Of a stretch of DNA of 64,000 nt, positions 35,329 to 44,311 are shown one piece after another. A program made the translations under genes and the position numbers. Position 1 is the first letter of the stretch; the number at the start of each line of letters is the position of its first letter. The notes below the pieces were generated by a model that was not told where the DNA came from, ran no database searches, and worked only from the letters and a program-made list of their open reading frames with translations. Origin of the DNA: CAG-877 sp045125935 (GTDB taxonomy: Bacteria > Bacillota_I > Bacilli_A > RF39 > UBA660); the NCBI GenBank assembly GCA_045125935.1, contig JBGVNW010000014.1, positions 1-64,000 of the forward strand, written 5' to 3'.

Positions 35329-36582
35329 ATGAAAATTATCGAAATTGATGGTGGTAGAAAACTAAGTGGTACAATTCGTGTAAGTGGTGCGAAAAATGCT
35401 ACTGTAGCTTTAATACCAGCAGCTATCTTAACAGATGAAGAAGCAACAATATGTAATGTTCCAGAAATAACAGATACAGATGATTTATGTGATATTTTAG
35501 AAACGTTAAAAGTAAATGTAAAACGAGCAAGCGAAAGTATAATCATTGATCCAACTAATATGGAAAATATTGAAATTACTGAAAAATTTTCAAAAAAATT
35601 AAGAGCTTCTTACTACTTTATGGGAGCATTACTTGGAAAATATGGTAAAGCAGTTATGTATTTTCCAGGAGGCTGCTCAATTGGTTCTCGTCCAATAGAT
35701 CTACATTTAAAAGGATTTGAAGCTCTAGGTGCTACAGTAACCATTGATAAAAATAAATATACTGTTGAAGCACAAGAATTAAAAGGCGCTAATATTTACT
35801 TAGATATTGCATCAGTAGGAGCAACTATTAATATTATGTTAGCCGCTGTAAGAGCAAAAGGAAAAACTGTTATTGATAACGCTGCGAAGGAACCAGAAAT
35901 TGTAAATGTTGCCACTTTCTTAAATAATATGGGAGCAAAAATTACTGGAGCTGGAACATCGACAATTAAAATTGAAGGAGTAGACCACTTACATAAATGT
36001 TTTCATGAAGTTATTCCAGACAGAATAGAAGCTGGAACATACATAATTATTGGAGCATTATGTGGAAATCCACTAAAAGTAGACAATGTTATACCAGAAC
36101 ATGTTGATGCACTTATATCAAAATTGGAAGAAATCGGTGTTGATGTAGAAGTTGGTGCCGACTACGTAATTATTAATAGCAACGAAAACTACAAGTCAAC
36201 TACTGTTAAAACAGCAGTATATCCAGGCTTTCCAACAGACTTGCAACAACCATTTAGTGTTTTATTAACACAATGTAATGGAAAATCAAAAGTAATTGAA
36301 ACAATATTTGAAAATCGTTTTATGCATGTTCCTTACTTAAGAGAATTAGGAGCAGATATCACAGTTAAAAATCAAACTGCTACAATAATTGGAGCTACAA
36401 AATTAACTGGATCTTCAGTAGTTGCCACAGACTTAAGAGCTGGAGCAGCAATGGTAGCAGCCGCTCTTCTCGCAGATGGAACAACAAGAATAACCAATGT
36501 TGAACACATCTTAAGAGGTTATGAACAAATAGTAGAAAAATTAACAGGCGTAGGTGCTAAAGTAAGAATAAAAGAAATATAA
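35329..36582 (+). CDS. murA: UDP-N-acetylglucosamine 1-carboxyvinyltransferase (MurA/MurZ)
   Basis: 417-residue enzyme that adds enolpyruvate to UDP-GlcNAc, the committed step of peptidoglycan synthesis and the fosfomycin target. It opens with SGAKNAT (about 20-26); the catalytic Cys is in PGGCSIGSRPIDLH (about 113-126). Later PGFPTDLQQP and ENRFMHVPYLRELGADI are typical. Only one MurA is in the window. AGGCGGAGGTG precedes the start. Confidence 0.96.
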   Translation: MKIIEIDGGRKLSGTIRVSGAKNATVALIPAAILTDEEATICNVPEITDTDDLCDILETLKVNVKRASESIIIDPTNMENIEITEKFSKKLRASYYFMGALLGKYGKAVMYFPGGCSIGSRPIDLHLKGFEALGATVTIDKNKYTVEAQELKGANIYLDIASVGATINIMLAAVRAKGKTVIDNAAKEPEIVNVATFLNNMGAKITGAGTSTIKIEGVDHLHKCFHEVIPDRIEAGTYIIIGALCGNPLKVDNVIPEHVDALISKLEEIGVDVEVGADYVIINSNENYKSTTVKTAVYPGFPTDLQQPFSVLLTQCNGKSKVIETIFENRFMHVPYLRELGADITVKNQTATIIGATKLTGSSVVATDLRAGAAMVAAALLADGTTRITNVEHILRGYEQIVEKLTGVGAKVRIKEI

Positions 36583-36602
36583 TTTAATATATTTCTTTTT
36601 TT
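36571..36602 (+). terminator. Rho-independent terminator after murA
   Basis: AAAGAAATAT (36571-36580) pairs with ATATTTCTTT (36589-36598); the murA stop lies in the loop; T-run follows. Confidence 0.75.
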
Positions 36603-36614
36603 GGGGGCTGAAAA

Positions 36615-37346
36615 ATGCATTTTATAAAAAAACATTCCAAATTACTTATTTTTATTTTAGTATGTCTATCAATATTTTTAATATTTAAATTGAACAATCA
36701 CCATAATATAACCTATATGTCATTAGGAGATAGTTTTGCTTTAGGAGAAAATGCCTATAGCCAAGTAGATTACGGTTATAGCGATTATGTTAAAGATTAC
36801 TTATCTGAAGAACAAAAACTAAATAAATATATCAAATCATTTTCTAAAAAAGATGCTTCAATTAGTAGTCTATATCAAGATATTGTCTTAAATAAAAAAA
36901 TAGTATTAGATGAAAAAGAGTATAATATTAAGCAAACACTTCGAGAAAGTAATATATTAACTATATCAATAGGATTAAACGATTTAATATATAAATTAAG
37001 TATCGCTAACAGTTTGAATGATACCACAATAGATAGAATAATTTCAGAAATAGAAGCAGACTTTAATCAGTTAATAACAGAAATAAGAAAATACTATCCA
37101 AATGACATATACGTAGTAGGGTATTATAATGTCTATAAAGATAGTTATTTATTTGAAAAAGCAATCAAAAAGTTAAATGAAATATATCAAAATAATGATG
37201 ATGTTATATATATTGATACTTATGAATTATTCCAAGACAATGAAAACTATCTTCCAAATTTCATAAATTATTATCCGACTCGTCAAGGATATGAAGCAAT
37301 TTCTAAGCAAATAATTACAAAAATAATAAAAAAACTTGAAAAATAG
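36615..37346 (+). CDS. Membrane-anchored SGNH/GDSL hydrolase-like protein
   Basis: 243-residue protein with an N-terminal transmembrane anchor (about 8-25) and an extracytoplasmic SGNH fold: GDSFALGE (38-45, Ser40), ISIGLNDL (Gly and Asn of blocks II and III). The last block reads NYYPTRQGYEAIS where most members have H-P-x-x-x-G-Y, so the catalytic His appears replaced by Tyr. It may therefore be an inactive or altered esterase. GGGGGCTG binding site. Confidence 0.75.
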   Translation: MHFIKKHSKLLIFILVCLSIFLIFKLNNHHNITYMSLGDSFALGENAYSQVDYGYSDYVKDYLSEEQKLNKYIKSFSKKDASISSLYQDIVLNKKIVLDEKEYNIKQTLRESNILTISIGLNDLIYKLSIANSLNDTTIDRIISEIEADFNQLITEIRKYYPNDIYVVGYYNVYKDSYLFEKAIKKLNEIYQNNDDVIYIDTYELFQDNENYLPNFINYYPTRQGYEAISKQIITKIIKKLEK

Positions 37347-37365
37347 TAAAATAGTTGCTATACTA
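37337..37365 (+). promoter_or_regulatory. Promoter for rpmE
   Basis: TTGAAA (37337-37342), 17-bp spacer, TATACT (37360-37365) with TGC extended -10. The -35 lies inside the end of the preceding gene. Confidence 0.7.
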
Positions 37366-37383
37366 ATAACGCATTTAATTACT

Positions 37384-37400
37384 ATGACAAGAAATGTCAT
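37384..37400 (+). promoter_or_regulatory. Hairpin in rpmE leader
   Basis: ATGACA (37384-37389) and TGTCAT (37395-37400) form a perfect hairpin just upstream of GGCGGAAGGAG. Autoregulatory L31 leaders have been proposed in Bacillota; whether this belongs to them is inference. Confidence 0.4.
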
Positions 37401-37418
37401 GGCGGAAGGAGAGTTAAT

Positions 37419-37634
37419 ATGAAAAAGGGAATACATCCAGAACTTCATGAATGTACAGTTACTTGCGCATGTGGAGAAACATTTACAGTAGAATCAACAA
37501 AATCAGAAATCAATGTTGAAGTTTGTTCAAAATGTCATCCTTTCTATACAGGAAAACAAAGTAGAGCATCACGTGCTGGTCGCGTAGATAAGTTCAACAA
37601 AAAATATGGTTTAGAATCAAAAGAAGCTGCTTAA
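37419..37634 (+). CDS. rpmE: 50S ribosomal protein L31 (zinc-binding form)
   Basis: 71-residue bL31 starting MKKGIHPELHECTVTCACG. It has the zinc ligands C-A-C and C-S-K-C-H-P-F-Y-T-G (C-plus type), the form stored on ribosomes when zinc is plentiful. No zinc-free paralogue is in the window. GAAGGAGAG binding site and own promoter. Confidence 0.97.
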   Translation: MKKGIHPELHECTVTCACGETFTVESTKSEINVEVCSKCHPFYTGKQSRASRAGRVDKFNKKYGLESKEAA

Positions 37635-37648
37635 TAAGCAGTTTTTAT
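37627..37648 (+). terminator. Rho-independent terminator after rpmE
   Basis: CTGCTT (37627-37632) and AAGCAG (37636-37641) with a 3-nt loop containing the stop codon end, followed by TTTTTATTTT. Confidence 0.75.
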
Positions 37649-37662
37649 TTTAGGTGAGTTTT

Positions 37663-38268
37663 ATGAATAAAGTAGAAATACATGACATATCAGAATTAAT
37701 AAACCAAAACTATCCAATAGAAATAATTCAAAAGTTACTTAATGATGTATTGATTTTAAGTATGAGGGTAAAAGAGGATTATCCAGATTATAAACAGTGG
37801 TATCAAAACGTTCAAGTACCAGGAGTATATGATGGCTCAAGAAATATTATAATTGCCCATATAGAAGATAGAATTGTTGGTTTTATTTCCTTAAAGAAAA
37901 CACCTCAAGAAAAAAAGATTTGCACATTTTATGTGGAAAAAACATTTAGAAGAAATCAAATCGGAACACTTTTAGCATCCCGTGCTGTGGATTATTTATC
38001 AGAGGAAAAACCGTTAATTACAATTCCAATGGATAAGTTGTATGAATTTACTAAAATTTCCAAAAAATATAATTGGGAAGTAACAGAAATAAGAGAAAAT
38101 CTATATAGAACAACAACACCAGAAGTAATAGTAAATGGAACAATAAGAAATCAAGAACTAGAAACACCGACTAAAAGTTTAAAAAAGCTCTACAAAATTT
38201 ACAAATTCACGTATTTAAAACAAAAAGTAAAAATTTTATTAAATAATCCACAAAAATTGTGGAAATAA
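37663..38268 (+). CDS. GNAT-family acetyltransferase-like protein
   Basis: 201-residue protein. The GNAT acetyl-CoA region is visible at about 85-115 (CTFYVEKTFRRNQIGTLLASRAVDYL), with the usual R/Q-x-x-G-x-G/A loop as RRNQIGT. Substrate unknown. The C-terminal 50 residues are basic and not part of the fold. The ATG at 37663 follows AGGTGAG; the frame also opens at a GTG three codons upstream. Confidence 0.72.
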   Translation: MNKVEIHDISELINQNYPIEIIQKLLNDVLILSMRVKEDYPDYKQWYQNVQVPGVYDGSRNIIIAHIEDRIVGFISLKKTPQEKKICTFYVEKTFRRNQIGTLLASRAVDYLSEEKPLITIPMDKLYEFTKISKKYNWEVTEIRENLYRTTTPEVIVNGTIRNQELETPTKSLKKLYKIYKFTYLKQKVKILLNNPQKLWK

Positions 38269-38350
38269 TAAATGAGATTATAAAACTTTGCTTCTCCCAT
38301 GATATAATAGAATAAATTAAAACTAGAATATAAATAGATTGGAGAAGATT

Positions 38351-38557
38351 ATGAAAGAAAAAGAAACTGACAGTAAGCCAAAAGAAAAAAAGTCAGATTT
38401 AGGATCGTGGATTTGCTATGGGATGATGGCAGGTGCTGTAATTGGTATGATATTAACATTTACAAAGGATAATCTTATGTATCAAACAGGCGGAATCATA
38501 GTAGGAATTTTATTAGGTCTATTAATAGGTAGTTTAAAAAATAAGAGTAAAAAATAA
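38351..38557 (+). CDS. Small membrane protein, function unknown
   Basis: 68-residue protein: charged N-terminus (MKEKETDSKPKEKKSD), then two glycine-rich hydrophobic segments (about 18-38 and 44-62) and a basic tail. Glycine-zipper-like spacing suggests helix packing in the membrane. No family recognised. The ATG follows GGAGAAG; a TTG four codons earlier lies within that binding site. Confidence 0.65.
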   Translation: MKEKETDSKPKEKKSDLGSWICYGMMAGAVIGMILTFTKDNLMYQTGGIIVGILLGLLIGSLKNKSKK

Positions 38558-38616
38558 AATTACAATAAAAAAGTATAAGTCAAAATAAATAACTAAATAA
38601 TAAAAAGGAGAAAAGT

Positions 38617-39060
38617 ATGAGAATAGGTTTTGCAAATGACCATCGTGGATATGCTTTAAAAGAAAATTTAAAGGAAAAATTAACTGAATTAAATTATGAA
38701 ATAGAAGACTACGGAACTTATTCCACAGAATCTGTGGATTATCCTGATTTTGCATTTAAATTAGGAGAAGCAGTAGTAAAAAATGAAGTTGATTATGGAG
38801 TAGCAATTTGTGGTTCTGGAATAGGAATAAGTATTGCCTGCAATAAAGTAAAAGGAATACGCTGTGCTAAGGCAAGTACAGTAGAAGATGCAAAAGTAAC
38901 AAGAATAGATAATAATTCTAATATCATTGCTTTTGGTGAAAATACTGAACTAGAAACAGCCTTAGAAATGATTAAAGTATTTACAGAAACAAGCTTCTCC
39001 AATGAAGAAAAACATCATAGACGTGTTGAAAAAATTTTAAATTATGAGGAAAACAATTAA
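38617..39060 (+). CDS. rpiB: Ribose-5-phosphate isomerase B
   Basis: 147-residue RpiB/LacAB-family isomerase of the pentose phosphate pathway. Features: GFANDHRGYALKENL at the start, VDYPDFA (about 44-50), the catalytic cysteine in AICGSGIGISIACNK (about 63-77), and the phosphate-binding RCAKAS. B. subtilis also has rpiB (ywlF) near this stretch. AAAGGAG binding site. Confidence 0.93.
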   Translation: MRIGFANDHRGYALKENLKEKLTELNYEIEDYGTYSTESVDYPDFAFKLGEAVVKNEVDYGVAICGSGIGISIACNKVKGIRCAKASTVEDAKVTRIDNNSNIIAFGENTELETALEMIKVFTETSFSNEEKHHRRVEKILNYEENN

Positions 39061-39257
39061 TGAGTGGGAAGTTCTTTTTATACATATTAGTAACAATTGC
39101 TGTGATTTGGGCAATGGAATCAATTAATATTAATCAAATATTTAAAAAAAATAGAGTAATTCAAGCACGTGTATTTTATTTCTTTTTAGCTATATCACTT
39201 ATTTATTTAGTAACAAATTTTATAATGGATTTATTTACTTCTGGAAAAATCTTTTAA
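39060..39257 (+). CDS. ywzB: DUF1146 (YwzB-like) membrane protein
   Basis: 65-residue protein with two transmembrane helices (about 4-18 and 37-60) and the ALMESININ-like segment (WAMESININQIFKKN) and YLVTNFIMDLF ending typical of DUF1146. In B. subtilis YwzB lies close to murAA, spoIID and spoIIQ. Its start overlaps the rpiB stop by one base. Function unknown. Confidence 0.75.
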   Translation: MSGKFFLYILVTIAVIWAMESININQIFKKNRVIQARVFYFFLAISLIYLVTNFIMDLFTSGKIF

Positions 39258-39309
39258 AAGAAGTATAAATCCTTTTTTTTTGTTAAAACTTATAATGAGG
39301 TGAATAAAA

Positions 39310-39954
39310 ATGAGAAGATTAAAATTAAGGTCCTACGTAATTCCAAGTATCTCCGCAATTCTATTAGTGGTAGCAGTTTTAGTAAGTATTATGAATATTC
39401 AAACAACAAATGATTTTAGTGATACATTAAAAGAAGTAGATTATGTAACACAAACAATATTAGATGATGAAATAGCAGTAATTAATGATACGACAACTAA
39501 AATAATAAATCCATATACTGATGAGTCAGTAACTATTGGAAAATATTTCTATGATTACAAAGCTGAAGCAAATCAACAAGAGAAGTCTATTATTTACCAT
39601 GATGATACATATATGCAAAATTCTGGTGTTGATTTCATCAGCCAAAATGTCTTTGATGTAGTAGCGGTATTAAATGGTACAGTAGCTGATGTAAGTGACA
39701 ATGAAACATTAGGTAAAATAGTAGAAATTAGCCATGACAATGGATGTGTAACAATTTATCAAAGTTTATCAGAAGTAAGTGTTAAAAAGGGAGATGTTGT
39801 AAGTCAAGGACAAGTAATTGGAAAAAGTGGAACAAATGAATTAGATAAAGAAATAGGAAACCATCTACATTTTGAATTCTACGCAAATGGACAAATAGTT
39901 GACCCAACTTTATATTTAAATAAAGAATTATCTCAAGAAAAACCTAAAGAGTAA
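39310..39954 (+). CDS. spoIIQ: SpoIIQ-like membrane-anchored LytM-domain protein
   Basis: 214-residue protein with one N-terminal transmembrane helix (about 9-29) and a C-terminal M23/LytM fold (about 95-205). The first zinc-ligand position has N104 in NSGVDF where an active M23 has His; D108 and the H185-L-H187 pair remain. B. subtilis SpoIIQ, the forespore half of the SpoIIQ-SpoIIIAH zipper, is likewise degenerate at that site. Position just before mbl agrees with the spoIIQ-spoIIID-mbl order. No spoIIID is present between. A degenerate M23 scaffold in another role remains possible. Confidence 0.78.
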   Translation: MRRLKLRSYVIPSISAILLVVAVLVSIMNIQTTNDFSDTLKEVDYVTQTILDDEIAVINDTTTKIINPYTDESVTIGKYFYDYKAEANQQEKSIIYHDDTYMQNSGVDFISQNVFDVVAVLNGTVADVSDNETLGKIVEISHDNGCVTIYQSLSEVSVKKGDVVSQGQVIGKSGTNELDKEIGNHLHFEFYANGQIVDPTLYLNKELSQEKPKE

Positions 39955-39975
39955 CACTAAATGTACTCTTTTTTT
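39946..39975 (+). terminator. Rho-independent terminator after spoIIQ-like gene
   Basis: AAAGAGTA (39946-39953) and TACTCTTT (39964-39971), 10-nt loop including the stop end, then a T-run. Confidence 0.75.
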
Positions 39976-40056
39976 AATAAAAAATAAAAACAATAATATA
40001 TTATATTGAAAGATATTAATTTATGATAAAATAATAATGAAAAGGATGTGACAGAA

Positions 40057-41055
40057 ATGCTAGGAAAAGACATTGGTATAGATCTTGGTACTGCAAATGT
40101 TTTGATATATATTAAAGGTAGAGGTATAGTTTTAAATGAACCAAGTATCGTAGCTTTAGAAACAGATACTAATCGCATTGTAGCTGTGGGTACAGAAGCT
40201 AAAGAAATGTTAGGCAGAACACCAGGAAAGATTAAATCTATTAAGCCAATGAAAGATGGAGTAATAGCGGACTTTGAAGCAACAGAAATTATGCTAAACA
40301 GCTTTATAAAAAAGATAAAAGCTAAAAACCTATTTTCAAGACCTAGAATATTGATTTGCTGTCCAACTAATATAACGCAAGTAGAAAAAAATGCAATAAA
40401 AGAGGCTGCAGAAAGAACTGGTGCTAGAAAAGTATACATTGAAGAAGAACCTAAAGTAGCAGCAATTGGTGCTGGAATGGATATTTCTAAACCATCAGCT
40501 AATATGATTATTGATATTGGAGGAGGAACAACTGATATAGCAATCTTATCAATGAATGGAATGGTAACTTCTTCATCTATCCGTATTGCAGGTAATGCAT
40601 TTGATCAAGATATTATTAATTATATAAGAGATAAATATAAATTATTAATTGGAGAAAAAACAGCAGAAGAATTAAAAAAAACATTTGTTAATGTATTTAA
40701 ACCAAGTAAGAAAAAGAAAAAAGAAGTACGAGGAAGAAATCTAATAACTGGACTTCCACATGCTATAGAAATAACTCAAGATGAAGTTTCAGAAGCACTT
40801 GTTGAAAGTTTAAATAAATTAATAAAAGAAACAACTCGTGTACTGGAAGAAACTAATCCTGAATTATCCGCAGATATTGTGGAAAAAGGTATAGTTTTAA
40901 CAGGGGGAGGAGCTTTAGTAAAAGGCTTACTTGAATTATTTAAACAAGAATTAAAAGTTCCTGTTTTAATAGCCGAATCTCCTCTAACTTGTGTAGCTGA
41001 AGGAACAGGGATATTACTAGATAATATAAAAATGCTAGAAGAAAGTCGACAATAA
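40057..41055 (+). CDS. mbl: Rod-shape-determining actin homologue Mbl
   Basis: 332-residue bacterial actin that guides lateral wall synthesis. It starts MLGKDIGIDLGTANVLIY, with phosphate loop 1 (DLGTAN); phosphate loop 2 is IDIGGGTTDIA (about 154-164) and the adenosine motif is LTGGGALVKGL. The match to Mbl (ICCPTNIT, EEEPKVAAIGAGMDI, NPELSADI) is closer than to MreB, and the gene neighbours agree. The ATG at 40057 follows AAGGATG; a GTG three codons upstream overlaps it. Confidence 0.93.
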   Translation: MLGKDIGIDLGTANVLIYIKGRGIVLNEPSIVALETDTNRIVAVGTEAKEMLGRTPGKIKSIKPMKDGVIADFEATEIMLNSFIKKIKAKNLFSRPRILICCPTNITQVEKNAIKEAAERTGARKVYIEEEPKVAAIGAGMDISKPSANMIIDIGGGTTDIAILSMNGMVTSSSIRIAGNAFDQDIINYIRDKYKLLIGEKTAEELKKTFVNVFKPSKKKKKEVRGRNLITGLPHAIEITQDEVSEALVESLNKLIKETTRVLEETNPELSADIVEKGIVLTGGGALVKGLLELFKQELKVPVLIAESPLTCVAEGTGILLDNIKMLEESRQ

Positions 41056-41066
41056 TCGGCTTTTTA
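41044..41066 (+). terminator. Terminator after mbl
   Basis: AGTCGA (41044-41049) and TCGGCT (41056-41061, one G-U) followed by TTTTATTT. Confidence 0.65.
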
Positions 41067-41067
41067 T

Positions 41068-41095
41068 TTGCCAAAATTATCATATTTGATATAAT
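41068..41095 (+). promoter_or_regulatory. Promoter for tagO
   Basis: TTGCCA (41068-41073), 16-bp spacer, TATAAT (41090-41095) with a TGA extended -10. Confidence 0.65.
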
Positions 41096-41118
41096 CTTAT
41101 TAGAAAGAAGTGACGATA

Positions 41119-42222
41119 ATGAAACAACAAATATTATCTGCTAGCAAGATTGTTCTAGTAACATTTCTTTTTTCAGCAGTAATCATGATTTTAATGAAAA
41201 AAATAGCAGTTCATATAGGAGCTCTAGATATTCCAAGAGATGAAGAAGAAAACAGACACATACACAAGCATATTACGCCAAAACTTGGTGGTGTTGGAAT
41301 ATTTTTAGCATTTCTAGTTGGATATATGCTATTTGGTGAACAAAGTATTAGAATGAACTCGATTTTAATAGGAAGTTTTATTGTAGTACTAACGGGCATT
41401 ATTGATGATATTAAGCCAATAAAAGCAACTTATAAATTACTAGGTCATATAGCTGCGGCTGCCGTAATTGTTTTCTATGGTGGAATATTATTAAATAATA
41501 TAACTGCTTTTGGATTCTATTTTGATTTTGGAATATGGGCATATCCAATAACTATCTTATTTTTAGTCGCTTGTACTAATATTATTAATTTAATCGACGG
41601 ATTAGATGGTCTAAGTGGAGGAATCTGTTGCATTTTCTATTTAACAATTGGAATAATTGGTTTTTATCAAGGTAGATATGGAAGTTTAGTAATGATATTG
41701 ACATTTATAATGTTAGGATCAACTCTAGGTTTCTTACTTCATAATTTCTATCCTGCTAAAATATTTGCCGGTGACTGTGCTACGTTCATGGGCTTTATAA
41801 TTGGTGTAATAACATTATTAGAGTTTAAAGGACCAGCACTTATCTCATTCTTTGTCCCAGTAACAATTTTAGGAATACCAATTCTTGATACATTATTTGC
41901 TATTATAAGAAGACTATTGAAGAAACAACCACCGTTTAAAGCAGATAAACAGCATCTTCATCATCAATTATTAGGTATGAATTTCTCACAACGTACAACA
42001 GTTTTGATAATATATGGAATAAATTTATTATTTGCAGCTGCTTCAATCTTTTATACAATTAAGGATCAAACAAAGGGAATAATGATGTATACATTGATAT
42101 TAATTATCGTAATATGGTTTGTTCTACATACATCTATTATTTCTGATAAAAGTCCAGAAATAACAAAAAAGGTAAAGTCGAAATTGACACCTAAGGTTCA
42201 TAAGAAAAAGAGTACAAAATAA
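41119..42222 (+). CDS. tagO: Undecaprenyl-phosphate GlcNAc-1-phosphate transferase (TagO/WecA family)
   Basis: 367-residue polytopic enzyme with about 11 helices that starts wall teichoic acid or other envelope glycan synthesis. Active-site motifs: GIIDDIKPIKATYK (Asp-Asp), NLIDGLDGLSGG (Asp) and the HLHHQLL histidine motif in a cytoplasmic loop. The MraY-specific pattern is absent. The ATG at 41119 follows GAAGTGA; a GTG three codons upstream is part of that site. No other tag genes are here. Confidence 0.9.
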   Translation: MKQQILSASKIVLVTFLFSAVIMILMKKIAVHIGALDIPRDEEENRHIHKHITPKLGGVGIFLAFLVGYMLFGEQSIRMNSILIGSFIVVLTGIIDDIKPIKATYKLLGHIAAAAVIVFYGGILLNNITAFGFYFDFGIWAYPITILFLVACTNIINLIDGLDGLSGGICCIFYLTIGIIGFYQGRYGSLVMILTFIMLGSTLGFLLHNFYPAKIFAGDCATFMGFIIGVITLLEFKGPALISFFVPVTILGIPILDTLFAIIRRLLKKQPPFKADKQHLHHQLLGMNFSQRTTVLIIYGINLLFAAASIFYTIKDQTKGIMMYTLILIIVIWFVLHTSIISDKSPEITKKVKSKLTPKVHKKKSTK

Positions 42223-42234
42223 AGGTACTCTTTT
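42206..42234 (+). terminator. Rho-independent terminator after tagO
   Basis: Perfect 10-bp stem AAAAGAGTAC (42206-42215) and GTACTCTTTT (42225-42234), loop containing the stop codon. Confidence 0.8.
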
Positions 42235-42300
42235 AATTTACAATCCCAAAAATGGAAAAATATGGTAAAATTAAGAAAGAAGAGTATGGAGTGTTCAATT

Positions 42301-43032
42301 ATGGTAAATTTTGTAATATGTGAAGATGAGCCTATTTTATTAAGAAAATATGTTAATGAGATAGATAAGTTTATGATGCAATATGATATAGATTACAAAT
42401 GTCATACATTTATAGGCTATGATGATAGATGGAAAAGTTATGCTAAAAAGGATGATGGATTCAAAATATATTTATTAGATATAAAAACTGCAATCGGTTC
42501 AGGTCTTGATGCAGCGAGACTGATAAGAGAAGAATATGATGATTGGGTATCAATGATAATTATTGTTACAGCGTATAACGAATATAAATATGAAGCTTTA
42601 GAGAAAAGATTAATGTTAGTAGATTTTATAAATAAACTCTCAAATTTTGAATCCCGTCTGAGAACTGCATTAACTAGATGTATGAAAAATTATGATAATA
42701 GACATAAGACTTTAAGATATACATATAAAAATAATATTTATAATATAGACTTAAAACAAATTATATCAATTGAAAAAGAACCGGATAATAAAAGATGTAT
42801 CGTTAAAACAACAACTAGTAATTATCCAATTCCAGGAACATTAAATACTATAATGAAAAGATTAGATGATAGATTTATAAAATGTTATAGAAATATGATA
42901 ATTAACTTAGACCAAATTGAAAAATATTTTATTAAAGAAGGAAAAATAACATTCAAAAATGGAGACACAGTAAGTACAATATCAAGAAATCAAAGAAAGG
43001 AGATAATAAAATATGTTAGAGGTCTTCGTTAG
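42301..43032 (+). CDS. agrA: AgrA-like response regulator (REC-LytTR)
   Basis: 243-residue transcriptional regulator. Receiver domain about 1-125 with acidic pocket E8-D9 (VICEDEP) and probable phospho-acceptor D60 (YLLDIK). LytTR DNA-binding domain about 140-240 with YTYKNNIYNIDLKQIISIE, FIKCYRNMIINLDQI and RNQRKEI. Overlaps the downstream kinase gene by 20 bp. The start is uncertain: ATG at 42301 fits the REC domain, but an ATG at 42286 has the better AAGAAG binding site. Together with the kinase and agrBD it forms an agr system. Confidence 0.88.
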   Translation: MVNFVICEDEPILLRKYVNEIDKFMMQYDIDYKCHTFIGYDDRWKSYAKKDDGFKIYLLDIKTAIGSGLDAARLIREEYDDWVSMIIIVTAYNEYKYEALEKRLMLVDFINKLSNFESRLRTALTRCMKNYDNRHKTLRYTYKNNIYNIDLKQIISIEKEPDNKRCIVKTTTSNYPIPGTLNTIMKRLDDRFIKCYRNMIINLDQIEKYFIKEGKITFKNGDTVSTISRNQRKEIIKYVRGLR

Positions 43033-44311
43033 TCTATTAGGTCCTATAATACTATCTGTAGCAGCCTTCTATGCAATTAACATTGTTACAAAAAGTAATA
43101 TAAGACTACTAACAATAAAAAATATAAGTCTGATAATTATCCTATCAATAATAACGGTAATGCTTCATAAAACTCAATATACTGGTATTGAATCATTTAT
43201 CATCTTTTTGATAAATATTATAATTTATAAACTAATATTTGATATTTCTTTAGAAGAAAGCATGATTGCGACAAGTATAATGATGATAATTGTATTTATA
43301 AGTGACACTTTAGGTGGAACGGCTTTAAAAATATTCTTTACCGTAGAAGATATAAGGAAAAATGTTTATTTGACATTATTGGCTAATTTAGTAATAGGAA
43401 TAATAGAAAATATAATCATAAATATTCCAGTAATCAAGAAACAGTTACAGAACTTCTATAACTATTGCCAAAGAAAACATTCTATTATGAATATAATATA
43501 TTTTAGTACATTAATTATTGGATTTTGCATTCTAGCATACAATATAGCCATATTTAGTAACATAAAATTCTTGGTAAATACAGTTTTAATGCTTACTTTA
43601 GGTATTCTAACATACATATTTGTTAAAAATAGAAATAGTTATAATGAATTAACAGATGAATATGACAGTTTATTTTCTTATGTTCAAAATTTTGAAGATT
43701 GGATTGAAAAAGAACAACTTAATAGACACGAATATAAAAATCAACTTGCGGTATTATATTGTCTTACTGAGGAAAAGAAAGTCAAAGATAAAATAAATGA
43801 AATATTAGAGGATAACATTAATATTGGTGGAGAAGTAATTAATCATTTAAAACATCTTCCAAAAGGTGGTATTAAAGGGTTAATGTATTATAAGGTTGCT
43901 ATTGCTCAAAAGAAAAAGATCAAAGTTACAGCGGATGTTAGTTTAGAAACAAAAAGTATTTTAAGTAAACTATCAGAAAAAGAATTGAGAGTTATTTGTA
44001 AACTAATTGGAATTTACTTAGACAACGCTATAGAAGCAGCGGAAGAAACAAGAAAAAAGAAATTACTAATTGAAGTTTATGAATTACCAAATAAAGTTTG
44101 TTTTGTATTCTCTAATACATTTAAAAAGAAAGATAATTTTGATGATAGAAATAAGAAAGGAGTAACTACAAAAGGTGAAGGTCACGGAAATGGTCTGTAC
44201 TTCGCATCAAAACTAATAGCTGAAAATGATTGGCTAGAATCGAAACAGGATGTAGTAGATGGCTATTATATCCAACAATTAATTGTCAAAAGAAAAGAGT
44301 CTAAAAAATAG
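43013..44311 (+). CDS. agrC: AgrC-like sensor histidine kinase
   Basis: 432-residue membrane kinase. Six or so hydrophobic segments fill residues 1-205 (peptide-sensing module). The dimerisation helix has RHEYKNQLAVL with probable phospho-acceptor H239. The ATPase domain has the N-box GIYLDNAIEAAEE and a G-box GEGHGNGLYFASKL. This is the HATPase_c_5 / AgrC type (histidine kinase family 10), which senses cyclic peptides. It pairs with the regulator upstream and shares a bidirectional terminator with agrD. Confidence 0.88.
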   Translation: MLEVFVSLLGPIILSVAAFYAINIVTKSNIRLLTIKNISLIIILSIITVMLHKTQYTGIESFIIFLINIIIYKLIFDISLEESMIATSIMMIIVFISDTLGGTALKIFFTVEDIRKNVYLTLLANLVIGIIENIIINIPVIKKQLQNFYNYCQRKHSIMNIIYFSTLIIGFCILAYNIAIFSNIKFLVNTVLMLTLGILTYIFVKNRNSYNELTDEYDSLFSYVQNFEDWIEKEQLNRHEYKNQLAVLYCLTEEKKVKDKINEILEDNINIGGEVINHLKHLPKGGIKGLMYYKVAIAQKKKIKVTADVSLETKSILSKLSEKELRVICKLIGIYLDNAIEAAEETRKKKLLIEVYELPNKVCFVFSNTFKKKDNFDDRNKKGVTTKGEGHGNGLYFASKLIAENDWLESKQDVVDGYYIQQLIVKRKESKK

